A DNA stretch of 32,635 nucleotides from positions 903,144-935,778 of the forward strand of contig LM994636.1 of the NCBI GenBank assembly GCA_000752995.2, given 5' to 3'. This document shows, in pieces, positions 18,465 through 27,230 of this stretch. Each line of letters begins with the position of its first letter. Position 1 is the first letter of the stretch. Both the position numbers and the translations under genes were made by a program. The notes under the pieces are model-generated. The model was not told the DNA's origin and did not search any database. It saw nothing but the letters and a program-made list of their open reading frames with translations. Origin of the DNA: Haemophilus massiliensis (GTDB lineage Bacteria; Pseudomonadota; Gammaproteobacteria; Enterobacterales; Pasteurellaceae).

Positions 18465-19019
18465 TTATAAATAACTCACCAACGCGCCGGCGTCGGTCGG
18501 TTTAGGTTCGCGGCTGATTTTTTCTTCGCCGCACCCCAACATTAAAAAGGCGATGATTTTATCCTGTTTTTCGCAGCCTAAGGCGTGGCGCAAATCACTG
18601 CCGTTTACCCAAGGCCCCGTAACCCAGACATTATCGAATCCTTGTGCGTTGGCAGCCAGTTGTATCGCATAGGCGGCACAGCCCGCGCTTAAGGTTTGTT
18701 CCCATGCCGGCACCTTGGTGATTTCAGGGTTGATTTTCGCGATGACGGCGATAACCATCGGGGCGCGGGTTGCCAGATCCTCGGCTTTTTTTAACCGCTC
18801 TTCGCCCAAATCAAATTCATGTACCGCACTTTTAAGCAGTGCGGAAAATCGCGGTAAGCCGTCTTTTTCAATCACGACAAAATGATAGGGTTGCAGCTTT
18901 CCGTGATCCGGCACGTGCAGTGCTGCCTGAAACATCGTTTCCAACTGTTCCCGATTCGGGGCGGGGGCGTGCAATTTTTTTTCCGAGCGACGACTGGTCA
19001 GCAGATGTAGAGCATCCAT
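18465..19019 (-). CDS. ydjA: Nitroreductase-family flavoprotein YdjA
   Basis: A 184-residue FMN-dependent NAD(P)H oxidoreductase of the small YdjA type (E. coli 183). It has the N-terminal RRSEKKLHAPAP FMN phosphate-binding segment, APDHGKLQPYHFVVI-like sequence (here VPDHGKLQPYHF), and the C-terminal MLGCGEEK turn. It is divergent from sppA, the same neighbour as in E. coli. AAGGAA precedes the ATG at 19019. The natural substrate is unknown for the whole family branch. An uptake signal lies inside at 18823-18831 and another just upstream at 19045-19053. Confidence 0.93.
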   Translation of the reverse strand: MDALHLLTSRRSEKKLHAPAPNREQLETMFQAALHVPDHGKLQPYHFVVIEKDGLPRFSALLKSAVHEFDLGEERLKKAEDLATRAPMVIAVIAKINPEITKVPAWEQTLSAGCAAYAIQLAANAQGFDNVWVTGPWVNGSDLRHALGCEKQDKIIAFLMLGCGEEKISREPKPTDAGALVSYL

Positions 19020-19211
19020 AACGTATTCCTTTAAATGTGATAAAAAGTGCGGTCTATTTTAACATATTTTTTTAATTCGGATTTATTGAAATTGCGGGTT
19101 ATGGTATGTTAAGGCGCTGATGAGTTTGCGCCCTTAATGTAAAACGTTTTATTGAAACGGCGCAGCATTATCGGTAAATGTTAAGCTTTTATTAAATCTG
19201 ACAGAGAAATT

Positions 19212-21092
19212 ATGCAACTGATTATTCGATTTCTGAAATTTTGTTGGCGAATGCTGAATTTTATTCGTGATTTAGTCATGAATATTGTGTTTTTATTTTT
19301 TGTGTTATTCCTCGCGGCGATACTCAGCCTGACGAGCGGTCTAATGTATCAGGATACTGGGGAATTGCGTGGCGATCAGGGCGCGTTGCTGCTTAATCTT
19401 GACGGTTATTTGGCGGATAACCGTGATGATAGCATGTCGTGGCGCAATACCCTGAAGCAGCTGGATAACCAATATGTACCGCGTCAAATTTCTACTTTTG
19501 ATGTGGTTTATGCCGTCAGCACCGCAGCGGAAGATCCGCGTATTAAAGGGCTGGTATTGGATTTAAATCGGTTTGAGGGCGCGGATTTGCCGGCGCTGAA
19601 TTATGTAGGCAGCGCAATTCGGCGCTTTAAACAAAGCGGCAAGCCGGTTATCGCCTATGCGGACAACTATACGCAGAAGCAATATTTGCTGGCAAGTTAT
19701 GCCGATGAAATTTACCTCAATCCGATGGGGCAGGTGGCGATTGAAGGGCTGTCGGCGGAAAATCTATATTTTAAATCCATGTTGGAAAAATTAGCGGTCA
19801 CGCCGCATATTTTCCGTGTCGGTACTTATAAATCCGCGGTTGAGCCGTTTCTGCGCGATGATATGTCGCCCGAGGCTAAAGCGAATATGCAACGCTGGCT
19901 GGGAGAAATGTGGAACAGCTATAAAACTACAGTCGCCGATAATCGCAATATCACGCCGGAAGCGGTATTGCCGGAAGGGCGGCAATATTTGGCGGCGTTA
20001 CGCAAGCTGGGGGGCGACAGTACCGCTTATGCTAAGCAGCGTCAATTAGTCACACAGGTGGCGGATAGTTTAAATTTAGAGCAAAAACTGACCGCACTTT
20101 TCGGTAAAAATGATGACGGCGATGCTAAATTAGTGGAGCTGGAACGTTATTTGGCGAGCCTGCCCGATCGCATGACGGCGGAAGGCGAGAATAAAATCGC
20201 CGTTGTGAATGTTGAAGGCACAATTATTGATGGCGACAGCGAAGAGCAAAATGTAGGCGGCGACAGTATTTCGGCACTGCTGCGAGAGGCCTATCATGAT
20301 AAAGCGGTTAAAGCGGTTGTGCTGCGGGTCAACAGCCCGGGCGGTAGTGCTTTTGCCTCGGAGCTGATTCGACAGGAAGTGGACAATCTGCAAAAAGCCG
20401 GCAAACCGGTCGTGGTGTCGATGGGCGGCATGGCGGCATCTGGCGGTTATTGGATTTCAAGCACGGCGGATTATATTGTAGCGGATCCGAATACGATTAC
20501 CGGTTCTATCGGCATTTTTGCCCTGTTTCCGACTTTTGAAAACACCATTAAGCAGGCGGGAATTTCGGCAGACGGCGTCGCCACTACTGAGCTTAGCCGC
20601 GGTTCAGCTTTCAGCGGATTGCCAGCGCTTAACGGCGAGATTATGCAGCTGGAAATCGAACAAGGCTACGATCGTTTCTTATCGTTAGTCAGCAAAGGAC
20701 GTAAAATGTCGAAAGCACAGGCGGATAGTATTGCACAAGGGCAAGTCTGGCTGGGGGGTGAGGCTTATCGGCATAAGCTGGTGGATGAGTTGGGCGATTT
20801 TGACCGCGCGGTGAGCAAAGCGGGCGAACTGGTCAATCAGAAGTTGGATGCGGAAAAACAGGTTGCACAGTTCGCGGTGGAATGGCTGACAGAAGAAGAT
20901 ACGTCTTTGTTGGGAATGCTAATGAAAGATTTTAAACGTAGCGGTCAAAGTACGCTGAAAAATGCCGTGGCGGAGTTTATTGGCTTGCCGAAAGAACTCG
21001 GGCAAGTGAGCGCTCAGCTGAAGATGCTTGAACGTTTTAATGATCCGAAAGGGCAATACCTATACTGTATAAATTGCGCAGAGGTGCGCTAA
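19212..21092 (+). CDS. sppA: Signal peptide peptidase SppA (protease IV, 67-kDa form)
   Basis: An inner-membrane serine protease that degrades cleaved signal peptides in the periplasm. The 626 residues make it the long, duplicated form (E. coli 618). One membrane anchor at about residues 23-42 is followed by two S49 domains. The catalytic Lys is K207 in VGTYKSAVEPF (N-terminal repeat) and the nucleophile is S410 in GGMAASGGYWIS (C-terminal repeat), matching the E. coli K209/S409 dyad. NSPGGSAFASE is also intact. A sequence resembling AGAGAAA precedes the ATG. It is divergent from ydjA and ends in a terminator before aroF. Confidence 0.96.
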   Translation: MQLIIRFLKFCWRMLNFIRDLVMNIVFLFFVLFLAAILSLTSGLMYQDTGELRGDQGALLLNLDGYLADNRDDSMSWRNTLKQLDNQYVPRQISTFDVVYAVSTAAEDPRIKGLVLDLNRFEGADLPALNYVGSAIRRFKQSGKPVIAYADNYTQKQYLLASYADEIYLNPMGQVAIEGLSAENLYFKSMLEKLAVTPHIFRVGTYKSAVEPFLRDDMSPEAKANMQRWLGEMWNSYKTTVADNRNITPEAVLPEGRQYLAALRKLGGDSTAYAKQRQLVTQVADSLNLEQKLTALFGKNDDGDAKLVELERYLASLPDRMTAEGENKIAVVNVEGTIIDGDSEEQNVGGDSISALLREAYHDKAVKAVVLRVNSPGGSAFASELIRQEVDNLQKAGKPVVVSMGGMAASGGYWISSTADYIVADPNTITGSIGIFALFPTFENTIKQAGISADGVATTELSRGSAFSGLPALNGEIMQLEIEQGYDRFLSLVSKGRKMSKAQADSIAQGQVWLGGEAYRHKLVDELGDFDRAVSKAGELVNQKLDAEKQVAQFAVEWLTEEDTSLLGMLMKDFKRSGQSTLKNAVAEFIGLPKELGQVSAQLKMLERFNDPKGQYLYCINCAEVR

Positions 21093-21137
21093 ACTCAGAA
21101 AAAAATTACCGCACTTTTTTACATTATTTATATAAAG

Positions 21138-21170
21138 CCGAATAGCAAGTGCTGTTATTCGGTTTTATTT
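21138..21170 (+). terminator. sppA terminator
   Basis: ccgaata (21138-21144) pairs with tattcgg (21156-21162), with inner partial pairing and a T-rich tail (ttttatttt). Confidence 0.75.
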
Positions 21171-21220
21171 TGTCGGGAATAAAAAATTAAGAAAAGCGGT
21201 TGAATTTTATGTAATTTAAG

Positions 21221-21238
21221 TGTAATTTAATCGATACA
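21221..21238 (+). promoter_or_regulatory. TyrR box upstream of aroF (weak)
   Basis: tgtaat-ttaatc-gataca at 21221-21238 matches 9 of 12 TyrR positions. It is centred 23 bp from the strong box, the strong-plus-weak pair layout typical of TyrR-repressed promoters, and overlaps the candidate -10. Confidence 0.45.
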
Positions 21239-21243
21239 TTTTA

Positions 21244-21261
21244 TGTACATAAAAATTTACA
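21244..21261 (+). promoter_or_regulatory. TyrR box upstream of aroF (strong)
   Basis: tgtaca-taaaaa-tttaca at 21244-21261 matches TGTAAA-N6-TTTACA at 11 of 12 positions. It lies 14 bp before the aroF start, downstream of a candidate promoter (TTGAAT at 21200, TAATTT at 21223). Confidence 0.72.
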
Positions 21262-21275
21262 AAAAGGAAAGCGAT

Positions 21276-22343
21276 ATGAACAGCGTTACGCACAAAGACA
21301 GTATCCATAATGTGAATATTGTGAATGAAAAAGTATTGATTACCCCGTACGAATTAAAGGCGAAACTGCCGCTGCCGACGGCATTGCGTAGTCAAATTGA
21401 ACAGTCACGCCGCGATATTGCCGATATTATTCATAAAAAAGATAAACGCCTATTGCTGGTCATCGGTCCTTGTTCTATTCATGATCCCCTTGCCGCGGTG
21501 GATTATGCACAAAAATTGAAAGCCTTATCCGACGAATTAAAAAACGAATTATATATTGTGATGCGGGTGTATTTTGAAAAACCGCGCACCACAGTCGGTT
21601 GGAAAGGCTTGATTAATGATCCGAAAATCGACGGCAGTTTTGATGTGGAACACGGCTTGCATATTGCTCGTCAATTGCTGCTTGAATTGGCTGAAATGGG
21701 CTTGCCGTTGGCGACCGAAGCGCTGGATCCGATTACGCCGCAATATATGGCGGATTTATTCAGCTGGTCGGCTATCGGCGCACGAACCACCGAATCACAG
21801 ACCCACCGCGAATTGGCTTCCGGGTTGTCTATGGCGGTTGGGTTTAAAAACGGCACCGATGGTAGTCTGGCAACAGCAATCAACGCGATGAAAGCGGCAT
21901 CGATGGGGCACAGTTTTATCGGCATTAATCAGCGCGGACAAGTCAATTTGCTGCATACGGCGGGCAATCCGGATGGTCATGTGATTTTGCGCGGCGGCAA
22001 ACAACCGAATTATCAGGCGGAATTTGTCAGCCGCTGCGAACAGGAATTGGCGGCGGCGGGGCTGGAGCGTGCAATTATGATCGACTGTAGCCACGGCAAC
22101 TCCAATAAGGATTATCGCCGTCAGCCGGCTGTTGCGGAAGAAGCCGTGCGCCAGATTGTCAGCGGCAATCAATCGATTATTGGCTTAATGCTGGAAAGTA
22201 ATCTTTACGCCGGTAATCAATCGGCGGAACAGCCGGTCAGCGAAATGCAATACGGCGTATCCATTACCGATGCCTGTATCGATTGGGAGACGACGGAACG
22301 ATTGTTAAGAAAAATGGCGATGACATTAGGTAAAAAAGCATGA
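21276..22343 (+). CDS. aroF: DAHP synthase, tyrosine-sensitive type AroF
   Basis: Condenses phosphoenolpyruvate and erythrose 4-phosphate to DAHP, the first step of the shikimate pathway. From the ATG at 21276 (AAAGGAAA upstream) it is 355 residues; the in-frame ATG at 21243 lies in the TyrR box and is unlikely. Motifs are GPCSIHD, RVYFEKPRTTVGWKGLINDP, GARTTESQTHRE and the C-terminal ESNLYAGNQS with SITDAC. Stretches such as TEALDPITPQY and DCSHGNSNKDYRRQPAVAE resemble E. coli AroF rather than AroG or AroH, and tyrA follows as in E. coli, so feedback by tyrosine is inferred. Confidence 0.95.
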   Translation: MNSVTHKDSIHNVNIVNEKVLITPYELKAKLPLPTALRSQIEQSRRDIADIIHKKDKRLLLVIGPCSIHDPLAAVDYAQKLKALSDELKNELYIVMRVYFEKPRTTVGWKGLINDPKIDGSFDVEHGLHIARQLLLELAEMGLPLATEALDPITPQYMADLFSWSAIGARTTESQTHRELASGLSMAVGFKNGTDGSLATAINAMKAASMGHSFIGINQRGQVNLLHTAGNPDGHVILRGGKQPNYQAEFVSRCEQELAAAGLERAIMIDCSHGNSNKDYRRQPAVAEEAVRQIVSGNQSIIGLMLESNLYAGNQSAEQPVSEMQYGVSITDACIDWETTERLLRKMAMTLGKKA

Positions 22344-22369
22344 TTTAACCGCGCGAATTATCTTGTTCT

Positions 22370-22378
22370 TGCTATAAT
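22370..22378 (+). promoter_or_regulatory. Extended -10 promoter element for tyrA
   Basis: TGc-TATAAT (22370-22378), a consensus extended -10, lies in the aroF-tyrA gap, 45 bp before tyrA. tyrA may therefore be expressed on its own as well as from aroF. Confidence 0.6.
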
Positions 22379-22423
22379 TATTACCATGAACGGGATTTTT
22401 TTATATATGAAGGAAAGACATAA

Positions 22424-23548
22424 GTGGATGCGCTAAAAGAACTCAGAGCCGAAATTGATCATCTGGATCGGGAATTACTGCAATTATTCGCCAAACGGCT
22501 GGCGCTGGTGAAAAAAGTCGGTGAAATCAAGCATCGGTGCGGTTTGCCGATTTACGCACCGGAGCGGGAAGCGGATATGCTGGCGGCAAGACGACAAGAA
22601 GCGGAAAATATGGGCGTGCCAGCGGATCTGATTGAAGATGTGCTGCGCCGTTTAATGCGGGAATCCTACAGTCGGGAAAATCAGTTCGGCTTTAAAACGG
22701 TGAATCCCGCTATCAGAAAAATTGTGATTGTCGGTGGCCGAGGGAAACTTGGTGCGTTATTTGGGCGTTATTTAACGCTGTCCGGTTACAACGTGCAGGC
22801 ATTAGGCCGTCAGGATTGGGCGCAGGCGGAGAGCATTTTAGCCGGTGCTGATGTGGTGATTGTGTCGGTACCGATCGTCAATACCGTCGAAACCATTGAA
22901 CGGCTAAAACCTTATTTAACTGAAACCATGCTGCTGACCGATCTGACGTCGGTTAAACGCGCGCCGCTTGCAAAAATGCTGGAAGTGCACCGCGGACCGG
23001 CCGTAGGATTGCATCCGATGTTTGGTCCGGATATTACCAGCATGGCAAAACAGGTGGTTGTTTGCTGTGACGGGCGTTATGCGGTGCGTTACCAATGGCT
23101 GTTGGAGCAAATTCAAATTTGGGGAGCGAAAATATATCAAGTGGATGCCGCCGAACATGACCGCAGTATGACTTATGTGCAGGCGCTGCGCCATTTCGCC
23201 ACTTTTGCTAACGGATTGCATTTATCCAAGCAGCCGGTACAGTTATCGCAGTTATTGGCGCTGTCTTCGCCGATTTATCGGCTGGAACTGGCGATGATTG
23301 GGCGTCTATTTGCACAGGACGGCGCCCTTTACGCCGATATTATTATGGATAAACCGGAAAATCTGGCGGTTATTGAAAGTCTGAAACAAAGTTATGAAGA
23401 AAGTCTGGCTTTTTTTGAAAACGGCGATAAACAGGGATTTATCGATTGCTTTAACCGAGTGCGAGAATGGTTCGGCGAGTATTCACAGCAATTTTTAACG
23501 GAAAGCCGCCAGTTGTTGCAACAGGCTAACGATAATCGTCGTCATTGA
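22424..23548 (+). CDS. tyrA: Bifunctional chorismate mutase / prephenate dehydrogenase TyrA
   Basis: Converts chorismate to prephenate and then to 4-hydroxyphenylpyruvate for tyrosine. At 374 residues it matches E. coli TyrA (373). The AroQ-type mutase domain covers residues 1-90 ([29 protein letters not shown]). The NAD-binding Rossmann turn is [14 protein letters not shown] near residue 103, and the catalytic His is in [10 protein letters not shown]. The translation start is a GTG at 22424, with AAGGA 8 bases upstream; no closer ATG fits the family alignment. Confidence 0.97.
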   Translation: MDALKELRAEIDHLDRELLQLFAKRLALVKKVGEIKHRCGLPIYAPEREADMLAARRQEAENMGVPADLIEDVLRRLMRESYSRENQFGFKTVNPAIRKIVIVGGRGKLGALFGRYLTLSGYNVQALGRQDWAQAESILAGADVVIVSVPIVNTVETIERLKPYLTETMLLTDLTSVKRAPLAKMLEVHRGPAVGLHPMFGPDITSMAKQVVVCCDGRYAVRYQWLLEQIQIWGAKIYQVDAAEHDRSMTYVQALRHFATFANGLHLSKQPVQLSQLLALSSPIYRLELAMIGRLFAQDGALYADIIMDKPENLAVIESLKQSYEESLAFFENGDKQGFIDCFNRVREWFGEYSQQFLTESRQLLQQANDNRRH

Positions 23549-23562
23549 ACTGTTTATTCTCG

Positions 23563-23581
23563 GGCGCCGTTTCGCGGCGCC
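23563..23581 (+). terminator. GC-rich hairpin after tyrA
   Basis: ggcgccg (23563-23569) pairs with cggcgcc (23575-23581) around tttcg. No good T-run follows, so termination may be weak or factor-assisted. Confidence 0.5.
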
Positions 23582-23613
23582 TGCTTAAAAATTCCGCATA
23601 GATAATCTAAATC

Positions 23614-23629
23614 TTTGATACGTCTCACA
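23614..23629 (+). promoter_or_regulatory. CRP site upstream of cdd
   Basis: tttga-tacgtc-tcaca at 23614-23629 matches TGTGA-N6-TCACA at 9 of 10 core positions and lies 81 bp before the cdd start. CRP activation of nucleoside salvage genes is well known in the gamma-proteobacteria. Confidence 0.65.
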
Positions 23630-23709
23630 GAATCGAATTTCGCTTGAGGATTTCCACGCAATAATTCTCTATGATAAGCCTATCCCGGTTTATTCAGAGA
23701 GGAGCCGTT

Positions 23710-24618
23710 ATGAACAATCATTCACAAAAACATATCTCACAACGCATCCGACAGGCGTTAAATCAAATGGAAAATCAAATTCTGGCGCAGGATTTATGGT
23801 GCATTTTTGGTGAGCAGCATTTTCAGGGATTTTTACCGCACTTTACGGTCAGTCATTTATGTGAAAAATACCGAATGACGGATAAACAACTGGCATTGGC
23901 GTTATTACCGCTCAGCGCCTGTTATGCCAATCCGACAATTTCCCATTTCAATGTAGGTGCGGTGGCAAAAGGAGAACACGGCGATTTTTATTTTGGCGCC
24001 AATCAGGAATTTTGTGCAACGCACATTCAGCAAACCATTCATGCCGAACAAAGCGCCATTGCCCATGCATGGATGCGCAATGAAACGCGGCTGACCGATA
24101 TTACGGTAAATTACACGCCCTGCGGGCATTGTCGTCAGTTTATGAACGAATTGAACGGCGCCGATACGTTACGTATCCATTTGCCGCATAATCAAAATAA
24201 TCTATTGGCTGATTATTTGCCTGACGCATTCGGCCCTAAAGATCTCAATATTGCGCACCGTTTGTTTGATCGCGAAGAACATGGGCTGCATTTTTCCACA
24301 CAAGACGACCTTGTGCGTACCGCGCTGTTAGCTGCAAACCGTGCTCATGCACCGTATTCCCGTTGCTATTCCGGTGTCGCGATTCAGCTGCAGGATCAAC
24401 AAATATTTCACGGCAGTTACGCCGAAAATGCCGCGTTTAACCCAAGCCTACCGGCGTTGCAAAACGCCTTGAACTATTTGCTGTTAAACGGTAATGAAGT
24501 GGATAATATTGCCCGTGTGGTGCTGGTCGAACGACCGCTCAGCTTGTCTTACCGCGCCATGGCAGAAGAACTGCTGGCATATTTAGGTGAAGTGAAATTG
24601 GAATATATTGCGCTGTAA
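23710..24618 (+). CDS. cdd: Cytidine deaminase Cdd
   Basis: Deaminates cytidine and deoxycytidine to uridine and deoxyuridine in pyrimidine salvage. From the ATG at 23710 (GAGGAG upstream) it is 302 residues, the long dimeric enterobacterial type (E. coli 294). An in-frame ATG at 23671 lacks a ribosome site. The zinc site is H111 and catalytic E113 in HAEQSAI, with C138 and C141 in PCGHC; these are the E. coli residues shifted by nine. The C-terminal half is a degenerate repeat of the catalytic fold ([18 protein letters not shown]). An uptake signal lies at 23835-23843. Confidence 0.96.
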   Translation: MNNHSQKHISQRIRQALNQMENQILAQDLWCIFGEQHFQGFLPHFTVSHLCEKYRMTDKQLALALLPLSACYANPTISHFNVGAVAKGEHGDFYFGANQEFCATHIQQTIHAEQSAIAHAWMRNETRLTDITVNYTPCGHCRQFMNELNGADTLRIHLPHNQNNLLADYLPDAFGPKDLNIAHRLFDREEHGLHFSTQDDLVRTALLAANRAHAPYSRCYSGVAIQLQDQQIFHGSYAENAAFNPSLPALQNALNYLLLNGNEVDNIARVVLVERPLSLSYRAMAEELLAYLGEVKLEYIAL

Positions 24619-24622
24619 GCAA

Positions 24623-24649
24623 GTGCGGTGCTTTTTCGCACAGTTTTTA
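24623..24649 (+). terminator. Weak cdd terminator
   Basis: gtgcg (24623-24627) and cgcac (24637-24641) form a short stem, followed by agttttt. The left arm lies in an uptake signal. A second uptake signal in the opposite sense at 24679 could give a longer-range alternative. Confidence 0.45.
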
Positions 24650-24739
24650 CATGCTATCCGAAAAATGAGGAAAAAATGACCGCACTTGAGTGTTTATGTT
24701 CAAATTATGCGCTATTGAAAAAATATCTGCATTTTGTAG

Positions 24740-24768
24740 TTAAACTTTCAAATTTGTTGTGCTAGAAT
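24740..24768 (+). promoter_or_regulatory. tRNA-Leu promoter
   Basis: TTAAAC (24740-24745), a 17-bp spacer and TAGAAT (24763-24768) with an extended TGc lie 21 bp before the tRNA 5' end. Confidence 0.6.
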
Positions 24769-24789
24769 CCATTCCCGTAAATAGTTAGC

Positions 24790-24875
24790 GTCCGTGTGGT
24801 GGAATTGGTAGACACGTTAGATTCAGGTTCTAATGCTTTCGGGCAGTGCAGGTTCAAGTCCTGTCACGGACACCA
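24790..24875 (+). tRNA. tRNA-Leu, anticodon CAG
   Basis: The 86-nt gene has a 7-bp acceptor stem (gtccgtg at 24790-24796 with cacggac at 24865-24871), discriminator A and an encoded CCA. The anticodon stem ttaga/tctaa encloses loop ttcaggt, giving anticodon CAG at 24824-24826. A long variable arm (tgctttcgggca) marks a class II tRNA, and the T loop is ggttcaagtcc. It reads CUG codons. A terminator follows, so it is a single-gene transcript, and an integrase relic lies downstream. Confidence 0.96.
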
Positions 24876-24902
24876 ACTTAAATGAAGTTTTTAAAGATAT
24901 AG

Positions 24903-24936
24903 AAAAGCTAGAAAATATAAGATTCTAGCTTTTTTA
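24903..24936 (+). terminator. tRNA-Leu terminator
   Basis: aaaagctagaa (24903-24913) pairs perfectly with ttctagctttt (24923-24933), and the right arm runs on into a T-tract ending at about 24936. Confidence 0.9.
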
Positions 24937-25114
24937 TTGCCTGTTAAAAATTTTTTTCTATAAAAACGACCATCAATTTAAACGGGTTTACTTATAAAAA
25001 ACATATAGAAAATTTCCTTAAAAGTAATTATTTTTGGAATGAACTGAAAAGGAAAAGCGGGGTTTTTATCTATTCCAGCGTTTCCGTGAGAGTATGCCGA
25101 CTGAATTATTTTAT

Positions 25115-25146
25115 AGCCCTGATAGTTTATGCTGTCGGGGCTTTTA
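25115..25146 (+). terminator. Terminator-like hairpin downstream of tRNA-Leu
   Basis: An 11-bp stem with three G-T pairs (25115-25125 with 25132-25142) and a 6-nt loop is followed by tttta. No gene now ends here on the plus strand, so it is probably left over from a lost gene. Confidence 0.5.
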
Positions 25147-25160
25147 CGCGAGTATGTAGC

Positions 25161-25185
25161 AAAAAAGTCAGTAGTAAATACTGGC
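25161..25185 (-). terminator. Minus-strand terminator-like hairpin after the integrase relic
   Basis: gtcagta (25167-25173) pairs with tactggc (25179-25185), with one wobble. On the minus strand a run of six T follows (complement of 25161-25166). It lies 20 bp beyond the last readable integrase codon. Confidence 0.5.
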
Positions 25186-25206
25186 TTTGAAATTTATCGT
25201 TTTTGA

Positions 25207-25434
25207 CTATCTGGTGTTTTCTGGATTTGCTTCCAATAATGTTTGGGTCGCATAGTTGGCGCGGCTAGAACCGTATCTACCGATTATTAGTGTTTCTCGT
25301 CTTCCGTTGATACGGTAGTCGCAGCGGAATAATAGTACTGGCGGTTAATACAGTTACATAAAGATCGTCATGGCCTGCTACTTTATAAACTTGTCTTTAG
25401 GCTTGATAGATTTGAGTTTTGTATCTATTAGCAT
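25207..25434 (-). pseudogene. Frameshifted N-terminus of a P4-type tyrosine integrase
   Basis: Three consecutive pieces in different minus-strand frames resemble the N-terminal arm-binding domain (DUF4102) of P4-like integrases. From the ATG at 25434 the first reads MLIDTKLKSIKPKDKFIK and then meets a stop at 25380-25378. Two bases on, the next frame gives AGHDDLYVTVLTASTIIP. A further shift gives DYRINGRRETLIIGRYG followed by ANYATQTLLEA and a TAG at 25209-25207. Typical intact proteins read MLTDTKIKSLKPKDK, then DGLYVAV and FRYDYRINGRRETL, so order and spacing fit. The catalytic C-terminal domain is absent. It lies 332 bp from the tRNA-Leu gene, the usual target of such integrases, so this is the scar of a lost integrative element. 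Confidence 0.82.
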
Positions 25435-25559
25435 TTTACGTTATTTTTACCGTTATTGAGTTGAGGGTATTTTTGAACATTTTTATAGTGCGATCAATCT
25501 TTTATCATCAAAATAACCGACAAAAATACAAAATCCTTTGAGAGGAATTGAAATGGTAT

Positions 25560-25591
25560 AAAATAACAACGCCTTGTAAATACAAGGCGTT
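25560..25591 (-). terminator. guaA terminator
   Basis: aacgccttg (25568-25576) pairs with caaggcgtt (25583-25591) and can extend to 11 bp. On the minus strand a moderately T-rich tract (gttattttat) follows, 46 bp past the guaA stop. Confidence 0.75.
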
Positions 25592-25636
25592 AAGTCAGCG
25601 TTGTAACAAGTTGAATAGTAATAAAAAACGAGGTTT

Positions 25637-27208
25637 TTATTCCCACTCAATTGTTGCGGGAGGCTTTCCTGAAACATCATAGACCACACGGGAGATGCCG
25701 TTGACTTCATTGATAATGCGGTTGGAGATTTTACCCAGCAAGTCGTACGGTAGATGCGCCCAATGTGCGGTCATAAAATCGATCGTTTCAACGGCACGCA
25801 GCGAGACAACCCAGTCGTATTTGCGACCATCGCCCATTACGCCGACAGATTTTACCGGCAGGAAGACGGTAAATGCCTGACTGACTTTATAATACCAACC
25901 AGAATTGTATAACTCTTCGATAAAGATCGCATCAGCGCGACGCAGTAAATCGCAATATTCTTTTTTGATTTCACCCAGCACGCGCACGCCCAACCCCGGT
26001 CCCGGGAACGGGTGGCGATTAAGCATTTCTGCCGGTAAGCCGAGTGCCAGACCGATTTTACGCACTTCGTCTTTAAACAATTCGCGTAGCGGTTCAACCA
26101 GACCGAGTTTCATATAATCCGGCAAACCGCCGACGTTATGGTGAGATTTGATTACATGAGCTTTGCCGGTTTTGCTGGCGGCAGATTCGATCACGTCAGG
26201 GTAAATAGTGCCTTGCGCCAGCCATTTGACGCGAGTTTGTTTGTGGGATTCTTCATCGAAAACGTCCACAAAGACTTTTCCGATTATTTTACGTTTTGCT
26301 TCCGGATCGGTGAGGCCTTTTAGCGCCTCAAGGAAACGTTCTTCGGCATTGACGCGGATGATGTTTAACCCGAATTTATCGCCGAACATTTGCATCACTT
26401 GATCCGCTTCATTTAAGCGCAGTAAGCCGTTATCCACAAATACACAGTGCAGGTTTTTGCCAATGGCACGATGCAGCAACAGCGCCGTAACGGAGGAGTC
26501 CACGCCGCCGGACAGGCCTAAGATCACTTCGTCATCGCCTACTTGTGCTTTAATGCGTGCAACCGCGTCTTCAATAATGTTTTCCGCCGTCCACTTCGTT
26601 TCACAGCCACAGATGTTAACGACAAAATTGGTTAATAATTCCAAACCGCTTTTGGTATGGGTGACTTCCGGGTGGAACTGCACACCGTAAAAATGACGAT
26701 TTTCGTCGGACATGGCGGCAATCGGGCAGGTCGGTGTGGTGCCGGTGACATTAAAGTGCGGTGGTAATTGAGTGACTTTATCGCCATGGCTCATCCATAC
26801 GTCTAATTTTGGCGCTGACGCGGTCAAATCATCATTTAATTTTGCAAATAAGCTGTCGGTGGCTTTTAAATCCACTGACGCATAGCCAAATTCACGATGA
26901 TTGGAATTTTCCGTTAGACCGCCCAGCTGCATCGCCATGGTTTGCATACCGTAGCAGATGCCTAACACCGGAATGCCAGCCGTGAAAACATATTCCGGCG
27001 CGCGCGGGCTGTTTTGTTCAGTGGTGCTTTCCGGGCCGCCGGAAAGAATGATCCCTGTCGGATTGAAGTCACGGATTTGTTCTTCCGTCACATCCCACGC
27101 CCAAAGTTCGCAATAGACCCCAATTTCGCGCACACGACGGGCGATTAATTGCGTATATTGCGAGCCGAAGTCTAAAATCAGGATTTTATGTTGGTGAATA
27201 TTGTTCAT
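25637..27208 (-). CDS. guaA: GMP synthase (glutamine-hydrolysing) GuaA
   Basis: Converts XMP to GMP using ATP and glutamine. The 523 residues fit the family (E. coli 525). The N-terminal class I glutaminase has the nucleophile C85 in LGICYGMQ and the His/Glu pair in [10 protein letters not shown]. The ATP-pyrophosphatase domain begins around residue 210 with the PP-loop [11 protein letters not shown]. The C-terminal dimerisation domain ends in PPATIEWE, the usual terminus. It lies 22 bp downstream of a small lipoprotein gene rather than directly after guaB. An uptake signal lies at 26754-26762. Confidence 0.98.
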   Translation of the reverse strand: MNNIHQHKILILDFGSQYTQLIARRVREIGVYCELWAWDVTEEQIRDFNPTGIILSGGPESTTEQNSPRAPEYVFTAGIPVLGICYGMQTMAMQLGGLTENSNHREFGYASVDLKATDSLFAKLNDDLTASAPKLDVWMSHGDKVTQLPPHFNVTGTTPTCPIAAMSDENRHFYGVQFHPEVTHTKSGLELLTNFVVNICGCETKWTAENIIEDAVARIKAQVGDDEVILGLSGGVDSSVTALLLHRAIGKNLHCVFVDNGLLRLNEADQVMQMFGDKFGLNIIRVNAEERFLEALKGLTDPEAKRKIIGKVFVDVFDEESHKQTRVKWLAQGTIYPDVIESAASKTGKAHVIKSHHNVGGLPDYMKLGLVEPLRELFKDEVRKIGLALGLPAEMLNRHPFPGPGLGVRVLGEIKKEYCDLLRRADAIFIEELYNSGWYYKVSQAFTVFLPVKSVGVMGDGRKYDWVVSLRAVETIDFMTAHWAHLPYDLLGKISNRIINEVNGISRVVYDVSGKPPATIEWE

Positions 27209-27230
27209 TTAAATTCTCTTAGTGATTAAG

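Larger units (their letters stand above)
24937..25636. other. Protein-gene-free, AT-rich stretch between tRNA-Leu and guaA
   Basis: No intact protein gene is visible in these 700 bases. They hold an integrase relic (25207-25434), two hairpins with T-tails (25115-25146 and 25161-25185) and the guaA terminator (25568-25591). There is no uptake signal in the stretch, although the window averages about one per 1.4 kb. I saw no copy of the tRNA 3' end that would mark a second attachment site. Confidence 0.75.

Noticed and set aside
25483..25710. 75-aa minus-strand frame overlapping the guaA 3' end
   Set aside because: About a third lies inside guaA in another frame and it spans the guaA terminator, so it is a chance frame.
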